The position numbers and the translations under genes are program-made. Shown here piece after piece: positions 35,611 through 49,279 of a DNA stretch of 64,000 nt (the stretch's first letter is position 1; each line of letters starts with the position of its first letter). The DNA is from Mytilus edulis (lineage: Eukaryota > Mollusca > Bivalvia > Mytilida > Mytilidae), in the NCBI RefSeq assembly GCF_963676685.1, contig NC_092344.1:44228830-44292829 (forward strand), in the 5' to 3' direction. Below the pieces are notes generated by a model. It saw nothing but the letters and a program-made list of their open reading frames with translations, did not search any database and was not told the DNA's origin.

Positions 35611-37620
35611 AGCCATGTATCACCATCACTGCTGGTGATCCGACGGATAAATCTGTTGTAGAGTTGTCACTGGCTCAGACGTAATTATCTAACTACAAAT
35701 CATTTTCATATTATTAATTCATGTTGTAAACAACAATATTTTTATCAGTATTCATTGGAGAGATGTATTTATATCAAACGATAAGGATTGTTATTTTGCA
35801 CTCGCTTATGTGCGCGTATATATCATGTTTATAGATCGCGGTTATAAACCCAAAACTAATTTACATTATGGAAATCTAGGCGATAGCAATACATCGGAAT
35901 GACCTCAAGGTCATCGCGATCTAAAAATGGTTGAACATAATTTAGTAACTTATTGGAGAAAGATAATCGTTTGCTCGCTCTACTTTTACACTGGTGTGAT
36001 AGCTATGGTATGAATACTGAACTTGAAATATACATTTTTATTACGTATCAGACTATCAGTATAAGTATTTGAAATCGTCAAGAGAAACTGCAATTTTTTA
36101 ACAAAATATTTTTAGTAATGTGTGCATCAACTTTGAAGCACTTAAGATCATTTCCAGTTCCTGTCCGTGTTCTTCTCTTTAATATCTTAAGTTTTTCTAT
36201 AGTTTCTTGTAGACTGGTGCTCTTCTTTTCGGTAGTTATTTTCGTTTTCTTCGGTGTTGGTATTTTTTTCAACTTTTAATTATTTGATAGCTTCTCAATC
36301 TGTCTCTGTCACGGTGCCATTTAACGATGGCTGCTGATTTTAAGACCGCATAATATAAATTCATCTATTTCTTCTGTAAATATGGCAGTAAATACTCCTC
36401 GTCTGAGCTGCTTATGTAATTTTGACACTTCAAATTCTCGTATAATATAGATTACAAAGAATTCATCACGGTTTGATGCACTGCATTAAAGAAACCATGC
36501 TTTTAGTTCCTGCATCTTCAATAAAAAGATGTCTGGATACTGAAATATCTGCAAGTAGGATGCGAGAAAGAGACAAACACGCATCCGTTTGATTCAGAAC
36601 AATAATGTCAATTCCATAATCATTGGTAAACATTTATTTTCTTCCGTTTTCTGAGGATGATTCCTAAATTATTACTTATGTCATTCGAACGAAATCCCGG
36701 TCTGGGGGAATCGTGATCGTATTCTTCGCAAACAGACGTCTGCAAATTAACCGCGGAAATTCGATTTTTGAAAAAAAAAGTGAGATAATCTTTTATCAGA
36801 GACTCTGTACTAACAACCTCAAAATGACAAGTGACTGCATTTTTAATCAAACTAAAAGGAACTATATCTGATCCATAAGATAAGTGAACTACTAGTGTAC
36901 AGAATCATTATTATCTTTGTTCCTACGATAACACTATAGGTCTCGGAAAATATTTCACAACCGGTTCAATAAGGGTCATGGACATGGAGCCCATGCCGTC
37001 GCCGACGTAGTAGGCCCTACTTTAAAAGAATTATCCGCGTAATAAATGTGATTAACTTCGATAATTGTATACATCGACTTTTTTCTCTGTGCTCTTATAC
37101 TTACACACTACAAATAGTATCGTTAGTTTTTTTTTTAAAATAGAATGTAACTTTGTTTCTTTCAAATGCTTATTATGAAAAAAAATCGGTGGCATATTTG
37201 ACAACTTTACCCCAGTGACCAACTGATCAACTATGAGAGAACATCGTACCGTATAATAAGATATATAAACACTATTTCTTAGCAAATTGGGACCATTTGC
37301 CAAAATTATACTTGGAAAATATTTAAACCAACTTTTAAGTGGAATAGGAATAATAGTTGTAAAATAATAGCTTGTTTCCCAATCCACTGTAAATGAATAT
37401 GTTTAAATCTAATGCGTAAAGGATTCGTGAATATATAATTTTAAAATTCCACAATAGTTGATCTTCGCTCTTACTGTAAAAATAATCAGTCAATGGTCGA
37501 GACTATGGGTCACTGTTACCGTTATGTTGTATTTCCTTAGCAAACCGTTGATAACAACTATATAATCTTTTTCATTACTGTGTAACCGGAGAGCATGATT
37601 CTTCATACAAAATCATATGT
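35611..37620. other. Intergenic stretch, nothing recognised
   Basis: AT-rich. Small ORFs (36078-36272, 36620-36850, 37052-37387) lack domains. The region 37340-37395 (TAGCTTGTTTCCCAATCCAC and following) resembles 3520-3560 and is probably a dispersed repeat. Confidence 0.4.
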
Positions 37621-37692
37621 GTCTCCTCCGGGGCTCGAACCTGGGACCTCTGGGTTGCAAGGCAGCGCGTTAACCAATTGAGCTAAAGAGGA
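37621..37692 (-). tRNA. tRNA-like sequence, degenerate; possibly a SINE head
   Basis: The minus strand has a perfect A-box (TAGCTCAATTGG) and B-box (GGTTCGAGCCC) and a CTTGCAA loop that would put GCA (Cys) at the anticodon. The 5' TCCTC can pair with 3' GAGGA. However the anticodon stem pairs only three positions, the acceptor stem is short and the T stem has a mismatch. It is most likely a tRNA-derived repeat and not a functional tRNA. Confidence 0.4.
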
Positions 37693-37777
37693 ACTTTCTA
37701 ATAAGCTCAACCGCTTACGACTGACTAAATATCCACCACATTTATACTAAGGGGAGCAATTCCGTCACATGGGATTT

Positions 37778-37819
37778 TCCAAGGATTTGTATAGTAAGAT
37801 TACTATACAAATCCTTGGA
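37778..37819. repeat. Perfect 20-bp palindrome with 2-bp spacer
   Basis: Arms TCCAAGGATTTGTATAGTAA (37778-37797) and its exact complement (37800-37819), spacer GA. A shorter relative (CAAGGATTTATACAAATCCT) occurs near 33187-33208, so this is probably a tiny foldback element. Confidence 0.9.
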
Positions 37820-38629
37820 TTTTATATATTTTGCGCTACTCTTCTGTTGAAAATAAATTTGGTTAAACTGCATGTTTGGATGTAGTTTAAATATATCAGT
37901 ACTTGGACTCATCTCTTCAAGTGCAAAAGTAACGGGCTTACTTAAAAACATATGGAAATCTTTGTTTCTGGGTATGCGAAGACCGTGATACTTCAATATT
38001 TCAGAAAATTAATTGGTTTGTTTTGGCAAGATTTTATATATTAATGTTATAGGAATTCCTATGGGAACTAACTGTGTACTGAGTGCATGCTAATCTTTCT
38101 TCACTGATAAAAATCTTCTTTAATTGCAATACGTCGGAAAGGAAATATTTGAATTGCATACACGAATAAAATCCCATTAACGAACAAATCAGCAATTTTA
38201 ACAATACACTCAGTACTAGCAAATACTTTGATGCTATATGCAGGATTAGTTTGGCTCGATTGTATTAAACGTCGAATGATTCTATACTACAGAACTTGAG
38301 CTAAACAAAGTCAATGTAACAGTATTTTGAGAATATAGTGTTTGATTGTATTGTAAAATGAATTCACAACTTTTATGAAGTTGATTTCAATTTTGCCATC
38401 GCAAACTTCAAAGTTCAATTTTTTATTGTGCTTACCTTTAGCTGGAACTATGTTTGTCGTAAGTTTATACCTATTTCAATGTCGTAGTTTGATTGGAAAT
38501 ATGGAAAAAAAATGTGATATTAGAAAAAGGTTGGAACACATTTCAACACTGAACAAGAGCTACATCAGTCGCATGTGCAGTACAAATGTAAAACAATTCA
38601 AACGAAATAACCAATTGCCTGATATATGC

Positions 38630-38757
38630 ACACAACAATAGCAACAAAAAGAAAAAAAGTCAATCAAATTCAAGTTATTTTAACTGATTATGTACAAAAC
38701 AATAGCAACAAAAAGAAAAAAAGTCTATCAAATTCAAGTTATTCTAACTGATTATGC
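38630..38757. repeat. Two-copy 64-bp tandem duplication
   Basis: AATAGCAACAAAAAGAAAAA starts at 38637 and again at 38701. The copies then continue with the same text apart from a few substitutions through AACTGATTATG. Confidence 0.9.
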
Positions 38758-40058
38758 ACAATACAGTTGAGGTTCATTCACGTTTTTGTTGAAAGAAGTG
38801 AAATGGTCTGAGCAAAGTTCTAGTTTTATAAATATAGTTTCTATATAAGGTAAAATCGTAAAAACATTCAATTCTATCCAATGTTCCATTCACAAAGGAC
38901 GAGTGACTAGTGTACACATGACATTCGATAATTTAAGAGTTTTGACAACTTCACCGGCTTTCATCTACAGATTACGTTGTTAATTATTTTTTTTTGATAA
39001 AAAAAACCCAGTAATTGTGAAAAAATTATGTGTCGGCACGTGCCTTATTAAGTGCCTAGCGGCAGCTACGCCCCTGGCAGATTCCGTGGTTTATTAAAGT
39101 CTCATCACAGAAAAAACAAACATTAAAAACATGTTGCATCTACAAACAGCTAGATGTTTATATTGACGGTTTAAACGTGACAAGTGACATGCATGTGTCA
39201 TTCGTTAAAGAGTTATTAAAGAGTCTACATGTATACAAATACATGTACAAACTTACATCATGATTAGTCTATAATCATATAAAACATGTAAAAGAGTAAT
39301 TATGATATAACATAATGTTTTTCCACGTTAAAATGTTATACTAGGCCAGGTTTTTACAAAAATGTTACAAAAGTTTTTCTTATCATAAACTAGATTAATA
39401 TTTTTCTTCATATAAACACATATAAACTTCTTTTTTTTAAATTATCAATGAATATGGACATATATCATGGCCTTGAAATCTTCGAACATTCAGTACTGAA
39501 AGTTCATGTTTTCATCTCGCAACAGCAGTTATTATTATGCTGCTGTTATATAAGAAATTGTAAAGGAAATTTGACTTAACGATTGATTTTCTTTTTTGAG
39601 AGGAAATTTGACTTAACAGTTGATTTCTAAAAGAAATCTCAGATTTCACAGAACTTTTTTTGTGTTTGTTTTTGTGTACATGCATATGTACGGAAATATT
39701 ACGTTGTGTCACCGGTTTGTTCCGTGTTTATTATTTATCATGTCAACTTCCGGAAAAATGACAGATGACAGAAATACAGAAAATACCAAAGAAACAAATC
39801 ACCATGGAATAATGATCATTCTATAGCATAACCTGCTATATTCATATTTTATAGAAGTATCCATAATCTCCCTCAATGATGAAAATTCCATTTGACTGAT
39901 TGGAAAGATATTTCACCGCATTCTTTGCAGCCAGACTGAGGCCCAGATACCCAAAATATTGGGTTTCATATACTTTACAGAGTTAATCTTTACAAAGAAA
40001 ACTAAAAGCTTAACAGCATAAACAATTGTAATTGGAAGACTATTTCATCTTGTTATTA

Positions 40059-43000
40059 ATGATAAATAATACCAATATGAGCATCAACCCAAACCACACT
40101 GTTCTGGCTGGAGAAGAACCAGTGAATCCTGGCAATGGGTTCCACTATCACTGCTCCACAGGAGATCTAATGGGTCCACTAGGACTACTGGTGCAAGGAC
40201 TGTTAGCCTTTCTTGCCTTTTCATCATTAATAGGTACATATTGTAATATGAGGAAGGCGCTACCTTAAATGCCAGCTTTATACTAAGACAATGTCCTATG
40301 TTTTGATTAGTTGTTGGTTGTTTAACGTCCAGTGGCAAATATTTCATGCATGTTCAGAACAAATGTCCTAGGTTACATGTCTAAAATGAAATTATAAGTT
40401 CAGATAGAAAATGTTTAGGGAACGAACATTGAACTTGAAAAGGCATGAGGGGTTATGGTATTTTTCCTGAAAAAATATTCTGGTTCATAAATTGATGAAT
40501 AAAAAATCTGTTCAAGCATAGGACAAAAAAAATGTTTTTAATCCAGATCTTCACCAAAAATGATTTTATCTTTCAGATATATATGCAAATTAAATTTAAC
40601 TTATATATATATATCTTAAAACATAAAAACTTCCCAAACTTCCCAAACCGCACATGTAAGTCTGTACACAGTAGTTTTTTAGGTGATAATAAAGGCCATA
40701 TAATAATTAGGCCGTATTTGCCAATTTGTTATGATAAACATTAATACTAGTGTTAAATTTTGACCAAATAATTTTAGTTGAAGGGCTTCGTTAAAAAAAA
40801 TCTGACTCAAATAAAAAACAATTGTGTTTCTGATCATCTTCAGTTTGTGAGTTGTACATGTTCTACATCAACTTCTTGTACTAATTCAGAGTCAGCTTTA
40901 TGTCTTTTTTTGCAAATATTTTTTGTATAACATGCACATGATGTAGCTTACTTTTCAAGTTTTTATATGACAGCAAAATAAAATTGAGAATGGAAATCGG
41001 AAATATAAGCATGTAAAAAATTTGCTGAATGATGTCATAGTTGTTTTCAAGTAGACACATTGGTTTCAAGACAATAACTTGAGTATAAGTGAATGGATCT
41101 CTATGAAATTTTACTAGAAGATTCAATACACAAAAGGAAGATTATAATTGATTTTGGGGTTATAGTACATCATTATTGGGGGTGGTTTTTTTTCTTCAAA
41201 ATTTTGAGTTTTTCTTCCAAAAATTACCTTATTTACATTAATTATACTCATCTAGTATATATAGATTCAACAAATACTGATTTGGCAGGAGATGCACTCA
41301 AAATAGGGTGTTTTAAATATTTTATCTGTAGTTTTTCCTATGATTTGTACTTCTTGATAATCATGATAATGTTGATGTGAGTATCATGATAAAGAAAATA
41401 TATTTGGTAACTGTAAGTATATATTCACAATTGACATGCACCGGAGCAGGAAAAGGATCTTCTGTCCCTTTATTTCCAAAAATGTACATGATTTTTTTTC
41501 ACAGAAACACAAGTTATTTGGTAAATAAAACATGTGTCAATGTTTGAAACTTTCAGTAATAAAAATTCAGTATAGCTTGTTTGAATGTTTCACTGATTGT
41601 ATGAAAATTTTAACAGCAATGTACAAAACACTTGATAAAATTGCATTATCTGCAGAATTGTTGATAACTTTCCTCACAATAAATTCACAAGGACATAGAA
41701 CTAACACATTGCCCATGCTATTCTGATCTGAGTTTTATACATACATATACTGGCATGGCTGTGCTGTTTCAAGTTGTCTTCTTTTTCTGTTTCCTAAGAA
41801 GTATTTGTTTAACCTGTTCAGTCACTATAAAGTGTTACAATTCTTATTTAGACGCAACACATAAATAGTGACCAAAAAGGTACTGCTTTCACATGAGAGG
41901 AGCTAGAAAAAAAATGAAATGTACACATTTTCAATAGTTTGTAGGACTTACTATCATATGAAATTAAGGAGATATGTACATGTAGTTCGAGACTTCTGCT
42001 GAATAGAAATATGTGGGTCTACCTGATTCCTGTTTTCAAATTAGTCCATATTGAAGGATCCGAAAGTAAAATATGTTTGATTTCAACTGACATAAAAAAA
42101 AATGGTGTTATTTATATGCTCAATATACATCTGCGGTCGTATCAGGCTGTGCATGGCAAAGCATTTTATTGCCTTTAGGTTTGTACTTTTTTTTTTTGGT
42201 CATGAAAATAAATTTTTAAGTCTGTTGTGAAGTTGCTAACATGAGAATACTCTAATTTTACCTAAATTGTTAGTTTTTTTTACCCAACTTTTTTATGTAC
42301 CAGACAAAAGTTTATTCTGTGCTTATTTTGTAGACTTCCCTTGTTTACAATAGAGTTACACCAATTTAATTTTGAGTCCATGTAGAGTCATTGAAAAATG
42401 AGTTTGAAATTACATCCAAACAATCCATGATCCTGTAATGAGACCAGTACCCAAATTCCATACATCATTACATGTATGGTTAATTTCAAATCCTTTAAAC
42501 TGGGATATAAACAGAGATTTTGTTTTATTTCATGCTGTAACTATTATTTTTGGAAGAAAAGGATATTCATGGTAACACATCTAATTTGCTCATTTTATTG
42601 AAACCCAATTGAACCTTTCCATAGATTCACCTGATAGTGACCTGTCCATTTAAACTTTTTGCAGTTCTATTGTCCCATTGAACAAATACAACAGGTATTG
42701 TTCTCTGTATAGTTTATAGTCACTCAGACCTTTAAATTTCTTCTAAGAGAAATCTATCACTCATTAATTAATCTACCAGAGTAAAAAGAAGATAATAAGA
42801 TAATTGCACATGCAGGTATTTTTTGTTGAAAAGGTGCAATTTGGTTACTGAGTACAATTTTGGTACTGTGATGTTATATCATAAGTGTGTATTGCTAAAT
42901 AGGTTGAAATGTGAACCTGATAGTGATATAGTGATAAAGTACTTGGTAGAGTAAAAATGTTTTGATCAGGGATAAACTGATGCATAAAATATGCAGGTGA

Positions 43001-46000
43001 CTGCTGCAGCTTGAATTTTAAAGGATGTAGCCCACATTCTTCCAAGTAACATGCCCTGTATATACCTATCATGGACAGTGGTTTATTCTCATGGGTTATC
43101 ATATTAATAACTCCATCTTCCTATAAAATCCAATTTTGGACAATATTGAAGCATACAATATATACAGTAGTCAGTTCTAAATGTACTACTCAGACTCAAG
43201 TCTCCTTTTATGATTAAACTTAGAGAGAGAAAACAAAACAGTTTCCATTTCCTGGGACTGTATAAGGTGTGACATAATCAATGAAAAGATGTCTTGAGAG
43301 TTTGCCATAATTTAGGAAGTACAGAATTAGAAGATTGTGAATTATTTGAATGTTTTAACTTTTGTTAAGTTTTGAATTAGTCTGTGGGCTACCATAGGAT
43401 CCAGAGGGAGACCCTTTTCTTGGGAAAAAAATGATGATTATATAGGGAATAACTGAAGCATGACTGGAGCGCACCGTCACCCTCCTCCCCCCCCCCCCCC
43501 CCCTTTTATGAAAAATGCTGGATTCGCCATTGACTACATGAATAACCGTGATCACATTCAACTGTATAATTATCACTGTTCCTTGGTGTGGGGAATAATG
43601 ATATGTGGCAGATGAACATAAGGAGTCATGGTCAACCAGTGCACCGGAGTTTGCCCGGCATGGCCAATTTGTAAAAAAAAATGCGAAATGTATTGCTTGT
43701 AGAATTTTTTTCTTTGTTCCCATGGCTGGACGGAACTTTTACGCTAAATATGTTATCGTTAATTATGATTTTGTGACTTTTGAATGAAGTACCTGTGATT
43801 ATTTAGGACATTTGCTTTGACCTCACTGATAATGGAATGTTGAAGCAGACGAAACATGGCGTCAGATGTTGTTGTCATAACTTCGGTAATTTCCGTGGTA
43901 CAATAAAATTCAAATAAGCTACACAAGTAGCCAACATTTCTGAATTCTTGTTTTTGAAAACAAATAAAAATTCATGTCGTATTTAACATAGAAATTATTC
44001 CGATCTGTCCCGTTTTTTCAAGATCGCGTTAAAACGTTAAATTCGGCCGCCATTAAAAAAAATAATCGTACGAGATTTAGCGAGAGTGACGAAACTTTTC
44101 AGATGGGTCGTCTAGAAAGAGTTATCGTTCTTTGTCCCAAAACGATGCTTCTACCATAAGTGCCAGCATAGCTGGCATATTACTGAAATTAAGAACTGAT
44201 TTGGTAAAAAATTAAGACAAACTATCAGAGCTAATATATATGAGACAGGCATTAACTGTGAAAAGGGACAAAGTCTGCATTAATTTTTTTTTTTTGAATT
44301 CAGACATATTTTAACTTCAAAATCAGTTAAAAAAAGAAACGGAAATACAGTAACGTTTCCGATTTTGGTTCTGTTGTTTGGGATTTTAGTTTTGATGTTA
44401 TTTAAGTTATGATGTCATATTCAATGTAAACAAAGAAACGCGATCATCAGGTAACGTTTGTTCATATCAAAGACAAAGAATTATTAAAAATGAAATTGGT
44501 ATTGTGTTCCTGAGTTCCTATATTCTTATATTTTACTAGACTACTCGAAGTCTCATGACAATGAGACTAGAAGAAGGAAGTAGATTTCTGCACAAATGCA
44601 GAAAAATAGAAAAGTATTGAAAAAAATTCTTTAACTTGCGAACATTTTCCGTGAAACTCAATGATTTTTCATTATACACAATATATGCAATAAAAAGAGA
44701 TCTACACATTTAATTTTAAATTGATAACAATCTGGTTTGAAAAGATTACAAGAAGCTTAAAAATGTTGAAAGAATGAGAAAGAAGAAAGATAATGACAAC
44801 TGGATTAAAACAAAAGTTATCAGTACATGTACATGTACAATACAGTTCTGTTTTCAAAGACATTTTTAGAAGTTGGACACAATTCATAATACTAAAATTA
44901 AGAAATATAGCATTTTCTATATGTTAGATGATTTATTTACAGCAAAGAGGTATTGTGAACCAAGATATGAAAGGAGGCCATGGAGAATTTGGTAAATATG
45001 TAAAATATTATCAATAAAGATATTACAGATACATGTTACTTGTGTTAATTAAACCAAGTCTTCATTTTAATGTCTTTTACATCAGCAATACATGTATCTT
45101 AGTCAAGGTTGCAAATAAGGGCTGTTTAGTATTTTTTTTTAGTTACAAATGTACATTTATGGCCCTAAGAAATGCAGAAGTAGATATTGTAAGCACTCTC
45201 GTACCAACATTTCTCGTTTAAGTTTTATAAAGTTTTGTGAAAGATTACATCATCATGATCATCAAATCTCAGATGAAAAAAATCAGGAATTGATTCGAGG
45301 GGTACCAATCTGCTCTTTCACCCTCTCAGTTATGTGTTATTCAAATTATTATACTGAAGTTCTATTAAAATATCAAAGGACAAAATGAAGAACAAGATCA
45401 TTGATTTTAAACTTTTAAAATATGGTTGTAAATTTAATTCATTGTCCTTTACCTAAATCATCAATTATTGATTGGTCTGCACAAGAGGGTGACATTCAAA
45501 AAATTATCTCCCCCTGAGCCATGGGATAGAGTAAAATGTCTCCCTCGTGATAGCCAATCAAAAGCTGGCATTTTAACTTGAAGTATGATAAAATATATAC
45601 ATGTACATGTATGTACAGTTTATGTATGTTTTGATGTTTAAGAGGAGTAAAACATTTCTGTTTATTTTTTATTTTAGGTTTTTTGATACATCCAAGCAAG
45701 CTTTTGGAGCATTTTTGATCCACTTTGCTAATGTTTTTCTAGCAGATATTTCCAAAGGGGGTGATCCTTGTACTTGGTAAGTTTCATAACAGAAAGGGGG
45801 ATAAAGTTCAAAATTTCTCGAGAACTATTCCTGGGTTAGCTTTGAAAAATCACTAATCTTATCAGGAGATGGAAGGGGGTTTCAACCACAGCTACATGTA
45901 TTGATAAGACAAAGATGTACAAATCAGGTTCGTATCACATTGTTTTACATTTATTCGTTAAATGCTAGTAATATTTTTTTTTATTAACCTCCAGGACTTT

Positions 46001-49000
46001 TTTCATGAAACACCAGAAAGATAAATTTTATCAAACAACTGATGATTGATTTATTCATTTAACTCCAGGAAGATTGATTTGAAACTGAAATATTTTGTGT
46101 TTACTGAACCTTAAACCACATTTATCAGATAATTCAATTCCTTTTGGAAAGTTAGTGATATGAATGGGTATGCTGACTTAATTATTGTTGCTGTTAAAAA
46201 TTGTTCTTAGTCAAAATAAATTCTTATAATTTTATTAAATGTTTTGGCAAGGTCATTTAAAGTTTAAGACTCATAGATAAAACTGGAGCTCAGTGAAAAT
46301 ATACAAAAATAGATTTTTGGTCTAAGATGATTGTTTATCATGTATATTACAAACATTTATGATACAATGATAATATTACTTACAGGTATGTTGTCAGTTT
46401 CCTGTTGGATTCTACCATTGGATTGGTTGTCATTTATATTGGTCTCAAAATCACACAATTTATTGTTGATAGATATAAATGTGAATCACTGAAGTTTGGA
46501 GAGTATGGTAAGGACCAAGTACTGCTGAACTTACAATTTTAACTATATTTGCTAAATGGAAAAAGTTGCATAAAAAAGAACCTAAAAAATTGTGTCAACA
46601 GTAGAATAAATATGCTTCTAAAATATATGCCTGCTGCACAAATATGCTATTAATAAATAAAACAGAATGCAAATTTCTATACATATATATGAAGTACACA
46701 CACTCATCGCACAGTTTAAATAATTTTTTGGATTTTGTAAATGTTCAATATTGTCATGTAGTGATATAGTGATTTCACACTGATGAGACCAATCAAGCAA
46801 CAGATCAAAAATCCAGTACTGATTATATGGGTTAAATTACTTGTATGCAATATAATTTTTTATTTGAAAGAATTTAATTGCAGGAAATCCTCCAAAATGC
46901 AATGCATTTATTGGTCAATGTGGACTGTATATTTTGGTTATGATAGTAGAAAAGATATTAATGACACTGCTGATTTCATTTCACTTCTGGAAGGATGTAA
47001 GTATGGATTATCTCCTCTTTTATCTTTAGTTGGTGTTTATAAGTTTTGATAATTACTGTGGAATGGTTTAACTCTTTAGTATGTTCTTGTCTTGAGTAGG
47101 CTTGACTTTAAATATCAATTTTTTTTTAAATACTCAAAAGTTTCTGACTATTGATTTACTTTGTAAACATGAGATATATGAGGCAGAGGCAGGCGTATGT
47201 GTCATTTAGACAACAACTGTATTATTTGAATAAAATTTTCAAATTCTTACAACATATTCAGAAAATAGGAAAGTAGGTACAATGTATCTGACAGACACTA
47301 TATTATATATACAGGGCATGAGATATTTTGTTTTCCTTGGCATTAAATGAGTGTATCGATACATTTTCTTGTCCCAATAGAAATGATTGAATTGACATGC
47401 CCATATCCTATAAATCTGATACAAAGTATCCCTTGATCTGTGTAATAAATATACCAAACTAAGATGCATAGTCTAATTTGTATCTTAATCTTTTTAATTA
47501 TGTTGTGAGTTTATTTTGGTTTGTTGCAATAAAGACAACACTTTTTCAAAATAGCTCACCATAGATTTTTTTGAGAAAAAAAAACTGGATGTAAGCTTTT
47601 TTTCAAACATAATTGGGATTGATTTAACCCTGGAACCATATTTTCTTGTGCTTACATGTTATTTAATTTAAAAAATGAACAACTTATACTTAATATTTTG
47701 ATTATTTATTAAATATGAAATTGGCACTATGCATACATGCTATATTTCATGGTTACATAGATAAAACTAACTAACAAATGAATAAACTTGTCTATTTTAG
47801 GTTAGAAAGTTTATAATGTCACCTGTCAAAGATCCTCATGTAGAATTAGTCATAGTTATGTTTATTATACCGTTAGTAGTTAATGTAAGTATACAATATA
47901 TTAGTACATTACACAAATGGTAATTAAGGTCTAAGTTTCTCATAATGATGATTTTGGGACCTTAGTGGCCATGATCACTATAGCCTATATACCATGAGGT
48001 TTAGAATTTGAACCCTGCTTGATGGTGTGTCTAAGTAGTTCACCTTCAGTGGTCTTTAGCCTGTCAACTTTAGATTGTGAGTTGGAACCCAACTTGTGGT
48101 GAGATATTGACTTTTGATTGTCAGTTTTATGCTCAATGCTGCTGGTTCCCTCCGGGTATTAAGACTTCTTCCACCAATAAACGAATAGGTTGCTGAAAGT
48201 GGCATTTAACATAAAAAAAACAACAAATTTAATGAATTGTATTCAGTAAAAGCCTTTTTTCTTGGAGTACATTTTCATGCCCCTGCTGTAGCAGAGTGGG
48301 CATTAAGGTTTACTCTTGTCCTTTTGTATGTACCAAAATTGGATTCTGTTACCCAACCATAGTTTGCCTCAACTAAATGTTATGAAACTAATACACAATG
48401 CTTATTAGCACAAGACACAGATCTAGTTTGAATTTTGGTGGTGTCACTTTTACCATTCTAGATTTATGTCTGTTTCTGTTCTCTTACTTTAGTTTGCCAC
48501 AATAAAATGTTATGAATCTTATCCAAAATGCTTATTACTGCAAAACACTGATCGATTAAAATTTTTTGTGGCATCATTTTTACCATTCTAGAGTTTTCCA
48601 ATTTACAAATAGAAAAATTGTTGAATTTTCCGTTTTGGTTCTCTGATTTCAGTTTGCCTCAATTAAAAGTTATGAATCTTATACACAATGATAATGTCCA
48701 CTATACACAGATCATGTTTGAATTTTGGTGGCGTCACTTATACTGTTCTAGAGTTATTCCATTTGCAAATGGGTAAATTGCTGAATTTTTGTTTCTGTTC
48801 TCCAACTTAAGTTTGCCTCAACCAAATTGTATGAAACTTATTCACAATGCTTATTACCACAAAACTCAGATCTATTATGAGTTTGGGTAGCATCACTTTT
48901 ACTATTCTTGAAGTATGTTCCTTCATAACGTTGTATGCAAGCAGAGCATCATCTGTGTGCCATGGACACATTCCCCATTTATTTTTTATTTATTTCATCT

Positions 49001-49279
49001 TTTAAAACATGCTAGTAATATGTCTTACCTTTATATTTGTTTTTATTGCAGGCTTTTATATTTTGGGTGGTTGATAATTTCTTGAAGCGAAAAATAAAGG
49101 GGACAAAAACCATTTATGTCACAGAACATGATCCTTCAGTCACTTATCATAGACGACAAGAAAAAGCTCACTCTTATAACAAGATAGAAAGGTCAGAGGA
49201 ATCAGACTTACTAGCCTCCACAGATGAAGAAATAGACATAAGACACAGGTCTTCTTCAACTGACCATCTGCTGTCTTGA
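40059..49279 (+). CDS. STIMATE: STIMATE/TMEM110 homologue, ER membrane activator of STIM1; seven coding exons
   Basis: Coding exons: 40059-40233, 44943-44991, 45678-45776, 46386-46507, 46884-46996, 47801-47884, 49052-49279. All junctions are GT-AG, phases join, total 870 nt and 289 residues (human about 294). Landmarks shared with vertebrate STIMATE, in order: LVQGLLAFLAFSSL, YERRPWRIW, DTSKQAFGAFLIHFANVFLA, a GLVVIYIG segment, SLKFGEYGNPP, FIGQCGLYILVMIVEK, FWVVDNFLKRK. Five or so membrane segments are expected near 36-58, 80-97, 111-133, 155-178 and 197-224, then a charged, Ser-rich cytosolic tail. The vertebrate protein sits in the ER at ER-plasma membrane contacts and promotes STIM1 activation and store-operated calcium entry. 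TAA lies in frame 27 nt before the chosen ATG; a second ATG at 40077 is possible. Intron 1 is 4.7 kb. Confidence 0.95.
43395..43533. mobile_element. GGCGGATCC-family MITE, decayed copy in STIMATE intron 1
   Basis: Shares TATAGGGAAT, ACTGAAGC and TGACTGGAGCG with 56113-56267 and ends 'gaaaaatgctggattcgcca'. The left end (GGATCCAG) is degenerate. It contains a run of about 20 C at 43484-43503. Confidence 0.75.
48278..48972 (+). mobile_element. Tandem-core repeat element in STIMATE intron 6
   Basis: It begins with a short hairpin (ATGCCCCTGCTGTAGCAGAG then TGGGCAT) and carries four diverged units of about 150-160 bp. Each has AGTTTGCCTCAA or a close variant, 'tatgaa.ctta', ACACAATGCTTATTA, 'acagatct' and 'gcatcacttttac.attctag'. 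It ends GTGTGCCATGGACACATTCC. The start resembles that of the element at 57979 (ATGCCCCACCTACGATAGTA then GGGGCAT). Confidence 0.75.

Noticed and set aside
37621-37692. Functional tRNA-Cys gene
   Set aside because: Promoter boxes are perfect, but the acceptor and anticodon stems do not fold as a canonical cloverleaf, so it is recorded only as tRNA-like.
39620-39826. Short plus-strand ORF (from ATG near 39739) as an extra STIMATE exon
   Set aside because: It ends in a stop with no donor leading into the STIMATE frame; it may be an upstream ORF or chance.
40234-40268. Continuation of the STIMATE first exon to the stop at 40266
   Set aside because: Homology stops exactly at the donor at 40234 and resumes in exon 2 with matching phase.
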